Assembly: GCA_028751875.1 (NCBI GenBank)
Contig: CM054154.1
Span: 57,832,567-57,896,566 of the forward strand
DNA length: 64,000 nucleotides
Source of the DNA: Rapana venosa
Lineage: Eukaryota; Mollusca; Gastropoda; Neogastropoda; Muricidae
Direction: 5' to 3'
Below are positions 27,358 to 37,652 of the stretch, piece after piece. A program made the position numbers and the translations under genes. How positions within the stretch are numbered: the first letter of the stretch is position 1; each line of letters opens with the position of its first letter. Under the pieces are notes generated by a model. It searched no databases. It saw only the letters and a program-made list of their open reading frames with translations, and was not told the origin of the DNA.

Positions 27358-28024
27358 TCAGTTTTCCACCAAGAGTTTCAATCACTTTTTGGGGGACCAA
27401 TTTCAGCCTCTCTCCCAAGAAACTTATCAATCTGGTGACTTTAACTTCCACTTGACAACCAGTCTTCTCCTGATTTTAGCCTGTTTCTTTTTCTTTGTCC
27501 AACCACTCTCTTTCCCAGCTGGTAAACGAACCAACACACCGATCTGGTCACATTTTAGACTGGCTTATCACTGATGTTTCATAAGGTCTATTAACCCCTC
27601 TAAACACTACAATGATGTTCTCAGCCAACTGCTTGATGAGCATGCACCTCCCACTGACCGTCTCCTGCCTGATAGGCCATGTGCGCCATGGAAATAATAG
27701 TAGTAGTAATAATAATAATAATAATAATGAAAATAATAATAAATGGAATTTATATAGCGCTGTATCTTGCACAGACAGATCAAAGCGCTTGCACTCAACT
27801 CATTCTTACACAGTCATACAAACAATAGCAAGTAATAGTTCTAACAAGTCCAAATGCGCGCGCACACACACAACACACACACACACACACACACCCACAC
27901 ACACACAACACACACACACACAACACACACACAGGTTATACACTTTGGCAGGGTGATGGGATTTTGGGCTGTTGAAAAGCAGGGATAGCTATGAAATGAA
28001 ACAGAAGAGGAAATTCTTACGATA

Positions 28025-28138
28025 GAGTACAATGCAATACAATACAATACAATACAACACAATACAGTACAGTACAGTACAATACAATACAACGCAATCC
28101 AATGCAATACAATGCATTACATTACAAAACAATACAAT
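28025..28138. repeat. AATAC pentanucleotide microsatellite
   Basis: About 22 units of aatac/caata with variants 'agtac' and 'aacgc'. The same array is present at 61389-61500. The apparent Tyr-Cys-Ile-Val-Leu repeat proteins on the minus strand are translations of it. Confidence 0.92.
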
Positions 28139-28141
28139 ATA

Positions 28142-28266
28142 ACACACACCCCACACGCATAGGTGCGCACGTGCGCGCGCCCGCACTCACACACACACCA
28201 CACCACACATACACCCCCCCCCCCCCCCACATACACACACCACAACACACACACACACACGCACGC

Positions 28267-28327
<61 letters not shown>

Positions 28328-28335
28328 ACACACCA
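28142..28335. repeat. AC microsatellite with poly-C interruption
   Basis: (AC)n interrupted by GC-rich and C-run segments. Its length differs from the counterpart at 61503-61680, which explains part of the changing offset between the two L2 copies (33,367 at the left end, 33,351 at the right). Confidence 0.92.
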
Positions 28336-28956
28336 AGCACGCTTTCTACATCTATATAGCGCCTTGCTTTGGGTAAGCTTATTTTTACATTATAATTATT
28401 ATCATTGCTGCATCCTACACTGCTGCCGCTGCTGCGATAGAGCCTAGGGGGTAGTAGACGTCTACATTTTTGTGGGTGCTAAAGATTTCCTATCAACTAA
28501 TCATGCCGTCTTCTGTAACTAAAGTTATTGTCATCGGTTATTTTTGCAGGAAAAAATAATCTTGCTTTCTTTTTGTAAAGGAAAATCTTTTTTTTTATTG
28601 CATGATTATTATTGATAATAGGGATGAGGTATGATACTGCTATGGAAGTGCAAGCGCTTTGAGACTACTTGCAGGTTTGTACTCTACGCTTACTATCATA
28701 TTATATCCCAACGTCAACCGGGCCCCAGAGATACAGACACTTTTACTCTTACACCATAACATCCTGGCAAACGCAGGCAACTAGAGCGTCAGTGGCGAAA
28801 ATCAAAAACGGAGATTGATAAGCAGCTCTTTCGAAAACAAGTAAACAAAGTCAAATTTTTAATTCTTTCAGAAAAACCCAAAGTATTACTCTTCTCAAGT
28901 TCTTGATGCCATGTCAATGAAATCTCTTTTCTCTCACATCTACTCTTCTTGGATCT

Positions 28957-29667
28957 GTGAAGGCAAGCCCTCTGCCTTCCATCCACAACCACTCTGAACT
29001 TCCGTCTATATTTTCTGCGTTCTTTTCTGGAAAAATCCATAATATTCGCTCCAAACTGGATCAAACTCCTTTCCAGCCTGTACTTCCTGATCCCCAATTC
29101 TCTCGTACTCCTCTCATTTTCTTTCATCTGACAAGTGAGAAAGAAATCATGACAATTCTGAAAGAAATGACTATAAAATCATATGATCCCATACCTGCTT
29201 CTCTTTTCATTCAGTGCCTACAACAACTTATCCCCACTATCACGAAAATAGTAAACTCATATCTTGTTTTAGCAAATGTTCCATCAGCTCTCAAATCTGC
29301 TATAGTCACTCCTCTACTCAAAAATCATGACCTTGATCCTAAAATTCTGAAGAATTATAGACCTGTTTCCAATATACCTTTTATTTCTAAAGTCCTTGAA
29401 AAAGTAGTTCTCAAACAGCTCAACAACCACCTTCTCTCCAACAGTCTTCTTCCTGAGTTTCAGTCTGCCTATCGCGTCAACCACGGCACTGAAACTACCC
29501 TAATACACACCTTAAACACGCTTCTACTTTCTTCTGACTCAGGGAAAATCTCCTTTCTCACTCTACTCGACTTATCAGCAGCCTTCGATACTATAGACCA
29601 CTCAGTTCTTCTCTCCCGTCTTCAAAAAAACGTTTGGTGTTACTGGCTCAGCCCTCACCTGGTTTAA
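28957..29667 (+). pseudogene. L2-like reverse transcriptase, N-terminal two-thirds
   Basis: This 236-residue frame covers RT motifs 0 to A. It has YDPIPASLF (motif 0), KSAIVTPLLK (motif 1), NYRPVSNIPFISKVLEK (motif 2), EFQSAYR and LLDLSAAFDTIDHSVLL (motif A with the first catalytic Asp). It breaks by a frameshift after QKNVWCYW. Upstream linker sequence (28769-28956) is in another frame. The copy at 62308-63018 encodes the same residues. The protein is non-functional as written. Confidence 0.88.
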
Positions 29668-30720
29668 TTCATACCTTACTGACCGATTCCAGACAGTTGC
29701 AGTAAACAAGATTCAATCAATACCTGCCAAACTAGAATGCAGAATCCCACAGGGATCAGTTCTAGGCCCTGTTCTGTTCACTCTTTACACTACCCCACTG
29801 TCACATATAATTAACCAACATCAAATCAACCATCATTTTTATGCAGATGACTCTCAAATTCTAAGCAGTGACACTACTGAAAATCTGCCTTCTCTCTTGA
29901 CAAATATAGCCTACTACTTCAAGATATTCAAAACTGGATGATCCAGAACAAATTACAGCTAAATGCAGATAAAACCAAACCATACTCGTAGGGACCAAAC
30001 ACAAACTCTCTTCCATTACAACAGCTTCCATAGAACTCGGCAATACATCAGTCCCTCTATCCACTGCTGTGAAGTATCTACTTGTTGTTGACAACACACT
30101 ATGCAAAAATTAATCACCCAGACCTGTCAGTCTTGCTACTATCAATTACGGTGTATTAGTGCCATTCGAAAGTATCTGTCCAGAGATGCAACATCCAAAC
30201 TTGTCACTTCTCTCATTCTTTCAAGTCTGGACTATTGCAATGCTCTTTTGGCTTGTCTGCCAGCATCATCTATCCACTCCCTTCAACCTATACAAAACTC
30301 TGCAGCTCGACTAGTTCTCAGAAAGAAAAAATTCTGAGCACATTACTCCTCTCTTGCGATCTCTCCACTGGCTGCCTGTGCCACAGAGAGTAAACTATAA
30401 GATACTTCCACAATACAGCACCTTCCTACCTCTGTGAATGTCTTCACCTGTACACACCTTCACGTTTCCTCCGCTCTGCTGCAGACACCTTGAGCCTACG
30501 AATACCTAGATTCAACCAATTCACTGTTGGCCGCCGCTCTTTCTCTATTTCGGGTCCATCGACATGGAATGAGCTCCCTCTCTCTCTTCGCCAAAAACCT
30601 AGTTATGACACTTTTAAATTCAGCCTCAAGACATATGTATTTCAAACCTAAGATTTTCCCCCTCCTGTTTCATATCAGAGCTATCCCACCTTCACTAACC
30701 CATGTTCCATCACCCTGCTA
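29650..30720 (+). pseudogene. L2-like RT motifs B-C and C-terminal domain
   Basis: Following the frameshift: FNSYLTDRFQTVAV, GSVLGPVLFTLY (motif B), then FYADDSQILSS (motif C, at about 29838), each in frames joined by small shifts. The segment at 30101-30337 reads ISAIRKYLSRDA and LDYCNALLACLP, the thumb and C-terminal region of L2/CR1 enzymes. Near 30560-30640 come the 'STWNELPLSLRQ'-type and 'TFKFSLKTYVFQT'-type endings typical of the clade. Several stops interrupt it. Confidence 0.82.
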
Positions 30721-30748
30721 AAGTATATGACCTGTGCCGCCCGCGCGG

Positions 30749-30799
<51 letters not shown>

Positions 30800-30990
30800 T
30801 TGAAAAAAACATTTGACTATTGAAATTTCATTTCATAGATTTGGTCTGCAGTGTACCAACGTTTGTAATATCTGTTTGTATAAACTATTGCTTGCTCGTA
30901 ATTGGTTGCATGACTGTGTATGATTAGATTGAATGCATGCCGTTGATTTGTCTTTGCAAGATATAGTTCTATATAAGTTCCATTTATGAT
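30721..30990 (+). mobile_element. L2-like 3' UTR and terminus
   Basis: A GT microsatellite (30749-30797) is followed by 'tttgactattgaaatttcat', unique sequence, and the terminal 'tttgcaagatatagttctat' 'ataagttccatt'. The same terminus, with a TTA repeat as tail, is seen at 42880-43010. That identifies the 'tatatagcgc' repeats at 27748 and 61107 as reversed copies of this end. Confidence 0.7.
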
Positions 30991-31271
30991 TGCTATTAAT
31001 ATATCTGATGTCAAACGTTGCTCTTTTGAGCTCCCAAACTGGAATGGGGGATACTGCGCCCCTTTTAGGATATGTATATTTAGATTTAACCCGGCATTCA
31101 TTAACGTTTTAGATGTATATGAACCTAGTGTGGTATTGGAGGATTTCGACCTTGCTCTCTTTGGAAAATCACTGTCAGACTTGAGGTTTATTACTGATTG
31201 TAGTCATTTTTATAAGTCAAACTTTGTATTATAAATGTACTACACACAAAGGGGGGTGGGGGAGGAGGGGG

Positions 31272-31560
31272 GACGGGTTAGCCTAGTGGTTAGAAAATTG
31301 CGCTCCCAATCTGACAACCCGGGCTCGATTCCGTTCAAGGGTATATTTTTCCCCTGAAGTTAACATCAGTGCAGACTCCTCTGTCCTCAAAAGTCCTTCG
31401 GATGAGACTATAAACCAAGGTCCCGTGTGCGAACGCACGCAGAACATGTTGCGCACATGTTAAATCATGTTCTGCTTTTCGTAATAGTAGGCCATTGTTT
31501 GCCGGTGGGAACAGATGACAATTTACAAAACCGATATAAAAGAATAAATTAAAATAAAAT
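31272..31560 (+). mobile_element. tRNA-derived SINE
   Basis: The head has RNA polymerase III promoter boxes: A box 'gttagcctagtggttagaaa' (31277-31296) and B box 'gggctcgattcc' (31321-31332). The body follows with 'cttcggatgagactataaac', 'caaggtcccgtgtgcgaacg', 'tagtaggccattgtttgccg' and 'acaatttacaaaaccgat', then an AAATAAA-type tail. A functional tRNA is unlikely because no cloverleaf 3' half follows. Other copies of the body lie at 14705-14925 and 48630-48845. I think this is a mollusc-type SINE, but cannot name the family from sequence alone. Confidence 0.82.
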
Positions 31561-32845
31561 AAATAAAAATAAACACTTCTGAGGCTTTTTAATAGTAAAA
31601 GTCCAGATGCACTATATGTTTTTACACATAAGGCATGGACACTTAGAGCTAGTTTGTATGCCCTGCCCTCAATAATTTTAAGTTTTCTTAATAACTATTT
31701 TGGAGCATTAAACAATACTTTTTGGCCATACGTCAGTTTTGAAGGAATTTAAGATGTCGAAAGGTGTAATAATGTAAGTGTATCTTGACCCCATGGCTGT
31801 TTGCTTATAACTTTTAAGATATTTTAAGTTTTCCTCGATGTAGCTAGAATATATTCAATATGATTGTTCCATGTGAACTTTGTTGTAAGGAAAACTATGA
31901 GGAATTTAACTGTTTGTTTATAATCGAAAATTCCACCATTTATTATAAAACTGGGCATTGTTGATGGATTTGATCCATTATTTAAAAGCATCATATGTTT
32001 TTTATCACTTGATAGCTGTAAATCATTTTCATTCATATTGTTAGCTACCATATCTAATTCGTTTTGGTACAGCTTTTTGATGTAGTTTAAGGATCTTTCT
32101 GATGCATTCCTTTGCATTGCTACATTCATCACATGCATATTGAGCTAATTATACGTTTTTTGACAACATTTTTGGCAAGTTATAATTATGATGTTAAAAA
32201 ACATAGGAGCAAGAACTAAACCCCTGTGGAAATGTCCATTTGGAGAGATTTCGTTGATGGATACGTAGTCCCTATTTTGGTTCTAATTCTTCTGTTTTCC
32301 AGCAGATCTTTTGCAAAGTTATCATGTGCCTGATAATCCAATATTCTTCAGTTAACATAACAATCGAGACTGCCGTACTTGATCATAGGCTTTGGCAACG
32401 TCAAAATAAGTTGCTGAAAGACATTTTCGTCTGGCAAACTAATGCTTGATTTGAGTGGTTAATTTTACAGGATGATCGATGGATGATCTTCCTTTTCTGA
32501 AGCCAGCTTGATTACCAGGAATAATTTTATCTTTTTCACAATAGTAAGTAAGTCTGTTTAAGTAATTTCCCCCCAATACTTAACAGTCATGCGACACAAG
32601 TGCTATGGGCATATATGCATTTACATTGGTGTTTGGCTTACCGTTTTTAAGAATTGGGACGATAATTGATTGCTTCCAGACTTTAGGTAAAATACTGATG
32701 ATCCAACATTTATCAAAAAAATTTTCAAAGAAAATGTCAACCCATTTATTTGGTAAGTGTTTAATCATTTCATTAGAGATAGCATTGATACCAACAGATG
32801 TCTGCTTGATTGGTAACGATTGAGATAGCATCTTTCATTTCCAAT
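31560..32845 (-). mobile_element. LINE-E, truncated RT element, minus strand
   Basis: Minus-strand order: RT motifs 0-2 (32831-32580; GINAISNEMIKHLPNKW and VWKQSIIVPILKNGKP), then frameshifted 'NQAGFRKGRSSIDH' and the 'AKAYDQV' motif A region (32530-32380), motif B-like 'PQG' (about 32220) and the thumb region (32138-31824; LQLSSDKKHMMLL, FTWNNHIEYI). The C-terminus and 3' side lie in 31800-31560. The layout fits a Jockey- or I-like LINE. It starts inside RT motif 0, so it is 5'-truncated. Motif C is not readable. Confidence 0.72.
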
Positions 32846-32852
32846 CTCTATC

Positions 32853-33388
32853 TTGTCCACATTCAAAACCCTTAGAGACACATATCAACAACATATTCAC
32901 ACCACCTTAAACCGGTATCATTTGTTCCATCCTAATCAATCTGGTTTCAGGGCTAACCACTCCTGTCATACTGCTTTGACAAGCTTAGTTGATCAGTGGC
33001 TTACTGACATCATTAATAATAAAATCACTGGAGTTATTATAGTAGACTTTGCTAAGGCGTTTGATGTGATTCACCACACTCTGTTATTAAAAGAACTAAA
33101 ATTGTATGGTCTTTCAGGTAATACCGTCAAACTCATATTATCATTTCTTTCCGAGAGAAAAGAAGTTGTTTCAGTTAAAGTCAACACATCTAAAGTACTG
33201 TCGAACAATTATGGCGTCCCCCAGGGATCTGTCTTAGGGCCATTTCTTTTCTCTGTATACATCAATGACTTACCCTTATCTCTAAACACACAATTTGAGT
33301 TATTTGCAGATGATACAACTATTCATACCTGTCATTCTCAGTTGACGAAGTTTCTTCTGCTTTACAAAAAAGTAATTATCACCCTTTG
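32853..33388 (+). pseudogene. LINE-A reverse transcriptase core, cut by the gap
   Basis: This is the best RT core of LINE-A in the window. In order: NQSGFRANHSCHTALTSL, the motif A segment GVIIVDFAKAFDVIHH, then GVPQGSVLGPFLFSVYINDL (motif B) and LFADDTTIHTC (motif C, both Asp present). The open frame continues to 33388, where 500 N begin. The N-terminal half of the RT is missing (it starts head-to-head with LINE-E). After the gap the last codons and 3' UTR of the same family follow, so the gap lies inside one element. Relatives: 49195-50567 (+). Confidence 0.85.
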
Positions 33389-33888
33389 NNNNNNNNNNNN
33401 NNNNNNNNNNNNNNNNNNNNNNNNNNNNNNNNNNNNNNNNNNNNNNNNNNNNNNNNNNNNNNNNNNNNNNNNNNNNNNNNNNNNNNNNNNNNNNNNNNNN
33501 NNNNNNNNNNNNNNNNNNNNNNNNNNNNNNNNNNNNNNNNNNNNNNNNNNNNNNNNNNNNNNNNNNNNNNNNNNNNNNNNNNNNNNNNNNNNNNNNNNNN
33601 NNNNNNNNNNNNNNNNNNNNNNNNNNNNNNNNNNNNNNNNNNNNNNNNNNNNNNNNNNNNNNNNNNNNNNNNNNNNNNNNNNNNNNNNNNNNNNNNNNNN
33701 NNNNNNNNNNNNNNNNNNNNNNNNNNNNNNNNNNNNNNNNNNNNNNNNNNNNNNNNNNNNNNNNNNNNNNNNNNNNNNNNNNNNNNNNNNNNNNNNNNNN
33801 NNNNNNNNNNNNNNNNNNNNNNNNNNNNNNNNNNNNNNNNNNNNNNNNNNNNNNNNNNNNNNNNNNNNNNNNNNNNNNNNNNNNNNNN
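33389..33888. other. Assembly gap of exactly 500 N
   Basis: A run of 500 N, a conventional placeholder length for a gap of unknown size. From RT motif C to the last codons about 0.6-0.7 kb of LINE-A plus an AC tract would be expected. Any reading frame across it is artificial. Confidence 0.98.
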
Positions 33889-34314
33889 ACACAAAATGTA
33901 CAAAAACAAAATCAGTTCAAGACACAGCTAAAAAGCCATCTAATGCATGAATGCCTAGGAATTGACCAATAAGGCAGATCAACCATGATTAATACGGCAA
34001 AATCAACCATACTTACATTTATCAGCATTAATGGTATTCCTTACAACAACAAAAATTTCAAGTATGTCTTACTGTGACTAGAAATTCTACAGTCACACGC
34101 TGTTTATGTGTGGAGGGAGGGGGAGGCAGGAAAGAGGCACACTAATCATGCAAAGATGTAAGAGTAATCTATACAAGCTAGTAAATAATCTGCAATGTTG
34201 AAACAAGTGGAAAGGAGGAAATTTTTTAAAATCTTTTTATGGTAACCGATAGCTTGATAGTGTGTCCTCTCTCTCTCGTCTCCTCCTCTCTCTCTCTCCT
34301 CTCTTCATCTCTCT

Positions 34315-34345
<31 letters not shown>

Positions 34346-35010
34346 CTCTCCTCTCCTCTCCTTTCCTCTCCTCATGCCCTTTGTCTTGTCTAATTCAATA
34401 GATTTTATCGTGGATGTTGTTTTAATTGCAGTTAGAGATGAGATTATTAGTACTATTATAAGCGATACTGTTTTAGTTTGATATTGTTTTAGTTTGATAG
34501 TCCAATTGATTATGGGCTTTTGAATTCTGTATCGTATAGGGGTTCTACTTGTTTGAATAATTGTTGTTTTTTTAAAATTATTAATTCTCTATTTGATTGA
34601 AGGTGTTTTTCCCCTTCCCCCTTGATACTCCTCCCCCACCCCCATCCTTTCCAATGCTTTTCTGTTATCATCGTTATGTTGTTGTCTCATGGTGATGGGG
34701 ATCATTTGTTATATTGTTATCTCATGGTGATGGGTGTTTGTTGTTATTATTGTATCTCTATTATAATAATCATTATTGTAATCTTATTTGACTTATCTTG
34801 CTTTGATGGTTATTGTGTGAATATATCATTTTTTAAAAGCGCTATTTGAAGAGTATGAGCGCATAAAAAGCACACGTTTGCTGGGTGGAGGAGGAGAGGA
34901 GGGAGGTCATTGAAGGTAATATTGTCAGTAATGACGAATACCTAGTATTTTCTAACGTTTTATTCCTGTACCTTTTTATTATCTAAAGTATAAACGTGTA
35001 AGAATGGATG
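33889..35010 (+). mobile_element. LINE-A last codons and 3' UTR, second version
   Basis: Matches 941-2060 nearly base for base. It starts at the last codons (NQFKTQLKSHLMHEC in one frame) and runs through the 3' UTR, including the CT-rich tract (34260-34370). The final part of the UTR is lost in the corrupted stretch that follows. Confidence 0.78.
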
Positions 35011-35720
35011 AAAGAAAAGGTGGTAATTTTTTTGGTTTTTGTTTTTTTTTTTTTTAAAAAATTTTTTTTTTAAAGTTGGGGGAGGAGGGAGGTGGGTTGG
35101 TGAGTATTTTGGGTGATTTTGTTTTTTGGAAAAGAATGTTTTTTTGTTTTTTTTTTCTTTTTTAAAGGAAAATGAGGAAAGTTGTTTATTTAAAAAAATT
35201 TTAAAAAATTGGGGGTAGATGGCGCAGAAAAAAAATGGTTTTTTGAATTTGAAAAAAAGGATTCCCCAAAAAAAAAAAATTTTGTTAAAAAAAAAAAAAG
35301 GAAAAAAAAAAAAGGGGGGAAAAAAAAAAATTATTAAAATTTTTTTTTAAAATTTTTATTTTAAAATTTAGATTAATAAAAAGTAAGGAAAAAGGAAAAA
35401 ATTGAGGTAATATTTTTAAAAGGGGGTTTTAAAAATATTATTAAATAAAAAAAAAAAAGTAAATAAAAAAATTTGATTTTTTTGAGAAAATTTAAAAAAA
35501 TAATAAAATAAAAAAATTAAAAAAAAAATTTAAGGAAAAAAAAAAAATTAAAAAAGATTTGGGGTGGGGGGGGGGGGGGAATTAAGGGGAAAGGGGGAAA
35601 AAACAAAAAAAGAAAAAAAAAAAAAAACCAATTATTCAAAAAAGTAAAACCCCCAAAAAATACAAAATAAAAAAAACCCCTAATCAAATGGACTATCAAA
35701 TAAAAAAAAGCAAATAAAAC
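35010..35720. other. Corrupted, homopolymer-filled consensus
   Basis: Almost only runs of A, T and G: for example uninterrupted T runs near 35040-35065, A runs near 35270-35320 and a G run near 35565. Short islands ('ccaattattcaaaaaagtaa') still match the reversed LINE-A UTR. In the first version (2060-2960) the same position holds ordinary sequence at the turn between the plus and minus LINE-A copies. I interpret this as failed base calling or polishing at the axis of an inverted repeat. Confidence 0.75.
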
Positions 35721-36386
35721 ATACGCTTTAAAAGTTTCTTAATCCATCTTAACTGCAATAAAAAAACATCCCTGTTTAAAATCTATTTTAATTAGACAAA
35801 AAGAAAGGAATGAGGGGGAGGAGAGCAAGGGGAGAGGGGAGAGAGGGAGGGGGAACACCTATCAAACATCAGGTCTACCTTTTAAAAAAAAATTCCCCCC
35901 CCTTTTGCACGTTGTTTTAAAATTTGTAGATTATATACTGTTGTTAGATTCTCTTTTCTTTGCATAAATAGGTGCCCCTTTCCCCGCCCCCCTCCCTCCC
36001 CATATTTTAGCGGACTGTGAATTTCTAGTCACAGAAACTACTTGAATTTTTTTTTTAAAGAAAAACAGTGGTGATAAATGTAAGTATGGTCGATTTGCCC
36101 TATTAGTCATGGTTGATTTGCCTTATAGTCAACCCTAGGCATTTCATGCATTAGATGGCTTTTTAGCTGTGTCTTGAACTGTTTTTTGTTTTGATACATT
36201 TTTAAGCGTTTTGGAAGCTTGTTCCATAATCACTACCTGAGTACAAGAAGTTTGTTTTGTAAAGATTATTTCTTGGTCTGGGAAGTGTTAGTAGATGATT
36301 ATGTCTGTGTTCATTGACTTTGAAGCTATTGGTGATCTTTGGAGGGGCATTTCCATTGACAATTTTCTGAACAAATAGAGCTTTAT

Positions 36387-36500
36387 TTAGATAAAGTCTC
36401 TTTTGAAGGTTAGGATATTTGTTTGCTTGTAATCATTGATGGTTAGGGAGCTTGGTTTTAGTAGAACAAGTTTCAGTGCTCTTTTATATAATCGATGTGA
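36387..36500 (-). pseudogene. LINE-A C-terminal domain fragment
   Basis: Reads HRLYKRALKLVLLKPSSL and INDYKQTNILTFKRD, matching HRLYKRAVKLVLLKTSTL in the 49845-50567 frame. The upstream part of the same frame is out of phase with the RT. The junction with RT motif 2 lies at about 36500-36530. Confidence 0.8.
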
Positions 36501-36633
36501 TATGTTTTTCGATGGGTTTAGATAAGACAGACAGAATTGAAATTGGTCTGTAATTTGAAGGACAGGCAGGATCACCTGATTTGTGGACTGGTAGGATTTT
36601 TGCATTTTTAAATATGACAGGAAAGTTGTTTTT

Positions 36634-37113
36634 CTATATGCGCAAGTTATACAAGTATGTCAGTGTTTCAGCTACAACTTGACCACAAAGTTTAATTATT
36701 CTTCCATCTGGATTGTCTAAACCACATGTTCTGGAACTTTTTTGAAGAGACAGGCCTTCCAAGATGTCTGTGGTTGTCATTGGCAGTAGTTTAAATGGGA
36801 ATTTTATTTCTTTTGATTCGATATATTGTTCTAAGTAATGCAGATCATTTTCATTTGACTTGTCATTCGATATTGCTTTGGTGGCAATGTTTGAGAAGTA
36901 GTTGTTCAATTCATCAGCTGATATATCTTTAACTGTCTGTTGACTTTTTGATATAGGTTTATTACATAATGTATTGATGGATTTCCATACTTGGCGAGAG
37001 TTGATAGTTGTAATTAACAACTTTTGAAAAAAAACACGTTTTGATTTGCGTTTTAGTGAAGTTACTTTGTTTCTTTGTGCTCTGAACTGCTCTTTTGAAC
37101 CATGTGTTTTCAA
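36634..37113 (-). pseudogene. LINE-A linker and RT N-terminus
   Basis: A 159-residue frame. A basic stretch (SLKRKSKRVFFQ) is followed by WKSINTLCNKP, the region just after the endonuclease in CR1/L2-like LINEs. Then come ELNNYFSNIATKAI, CGLDNPDGRIIKL (motif 0) and VVAETLTYLYNLRI (helix before motif 1). It stops by frameshift at motif 1. The 91-residue frame at 3901-4176 is identical to its end. Confidence 0.8.
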
Positions 37114-37652
37114 ATAGTCTCTTAGGTGTATTTCGGATTCTATGTGTTTTGTTATCCAAGGTGGTTTAATTTTTTATTTAACTCTTTTTTTATGAAAGGG
37201 GCATGTTTGTGTATAATGAAGTAAATTTCCTAATCGAAAATTCAGCAGCTTCATCAGGGTCTCTGATTTGCTATAATTATGTCATGTAATGGCGAGTTTG
37301 TCAAGTCTGAAAGGAAATCTTGCTCGTTAAAGTTTTAAAATTTCCTGTAAAAAATAGTTTTATGCCCTACTTTAGGTATTTTGATACGATTTTTAAACCA
37401 AGTAAAGCACACTGGATTATGATCACTGCATCCACATGAGGGAGCACATACTTGTGTTATGTGTTATTTTGTAGTAGTGTAGATATGATCTATTAATGTT
37501 CTAGATTGATTTGTTATCCGAGTTGGTCTATCTATTAGTTGTTTTAGGCCAAACATACGCTTTAATGCTTTAACAGTTTATTGTCACTGCCCAACTAGGC
37601 CTTTTGACAAGGGGGGTAACACAAATATGTTTGTGAAACAGTAAATACAAAT

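Larger units (their letters stand above)
27692..28768. mobile_element. Insertion inside the L2-like LINE
   Basis: Separates the codons for RPCAPW from KRRQLE. It starts with (TAA)n (27702-27748) and a reversed L2-type 3' end ('ggaatttatatagcgctgta', 'tcttgcacagacagatcaaa'). Then come AC repeats (27860-27935), a segment reaching 28020, an AATAC-type pentanucleotide array (28025-28138) and AC repeats with a C run (28142-28335). The last part holds 'ctatatagcgccttgctttg' and 'gtgcaagcgctttgagacta'. The reversed L2 end suggests a truncated L2 or a SINE sharing the L2 tail, inserted on the minus strand. The rest is unassigned. The same insertion sits at 61056-62120. Confidence 0.7.
27356..30990 (+). 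mobile_element. L2-like LINE, 5'-truncated, with internal insertion
   Basis: Order on the plus strand: C-terminal part of the endonuclease (27356-27590), linker ending RPCAPW (27691), a 1.07-kb insertion (27692-28768), then linker restarting KRRQLERQWRKSK, RT, C-terminal domain (to about 30720) and 3' UTR. The 3' UTR contains GT repeats (30749-30797) and ends 'caagatatagttctatataa'. It is nearly identical to 60723-64000. The ORF carries frameshifts and stops in both copies at the same places, so the element was already dead. I assign the L2 clade from the APE-type endonuclease plus RT layout. Confidence 0.85.
35720..37565 (-). mobile_element. LINE-A, internally deleted, minus strand, better copy
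   Basis: On the minus strand: end of the endonuclease domain (37560-37250; TLIDHIYTTT then SDHNPVCFTWF, the terminal catalytic Asp-His), linker (37159-36962), RT N-terminus (36634-37113), RT motif 1-2 (about 36610-36530; [17 protein letters not shown] split by a frameshift), then an abrupt join to the C-terminal domain (from about 36500; HRLYKRALKLVLLK), a second frame, and the 3' UTR to 35720. Motifs A, B and C are absent. The full C-terminal domain of a relative is at 49845-50567. Confidence 0.82.

Noticed and set aside
28117..28359. Cys/Val- and Thr/His-repeat proteins
   Set aside because: Direct translations of AC/GT microsatellites.
31272..31345. Possible functional tRNA gene
   Set aside because: A and B boxes are present, but the acceptor and anticodon arms do not close and a SINE body and A-rich tail follow.
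33362..33950. Long frames of 176-365 residues across the N run
   Set aside because: They are made of undetermined bases. Only the part before 33389 is real LINE-A RT.
35517..35699. Phe/Pro-rich 60-residue frame
   Set aside because: Lies in the corrupted homopolymer stretch.
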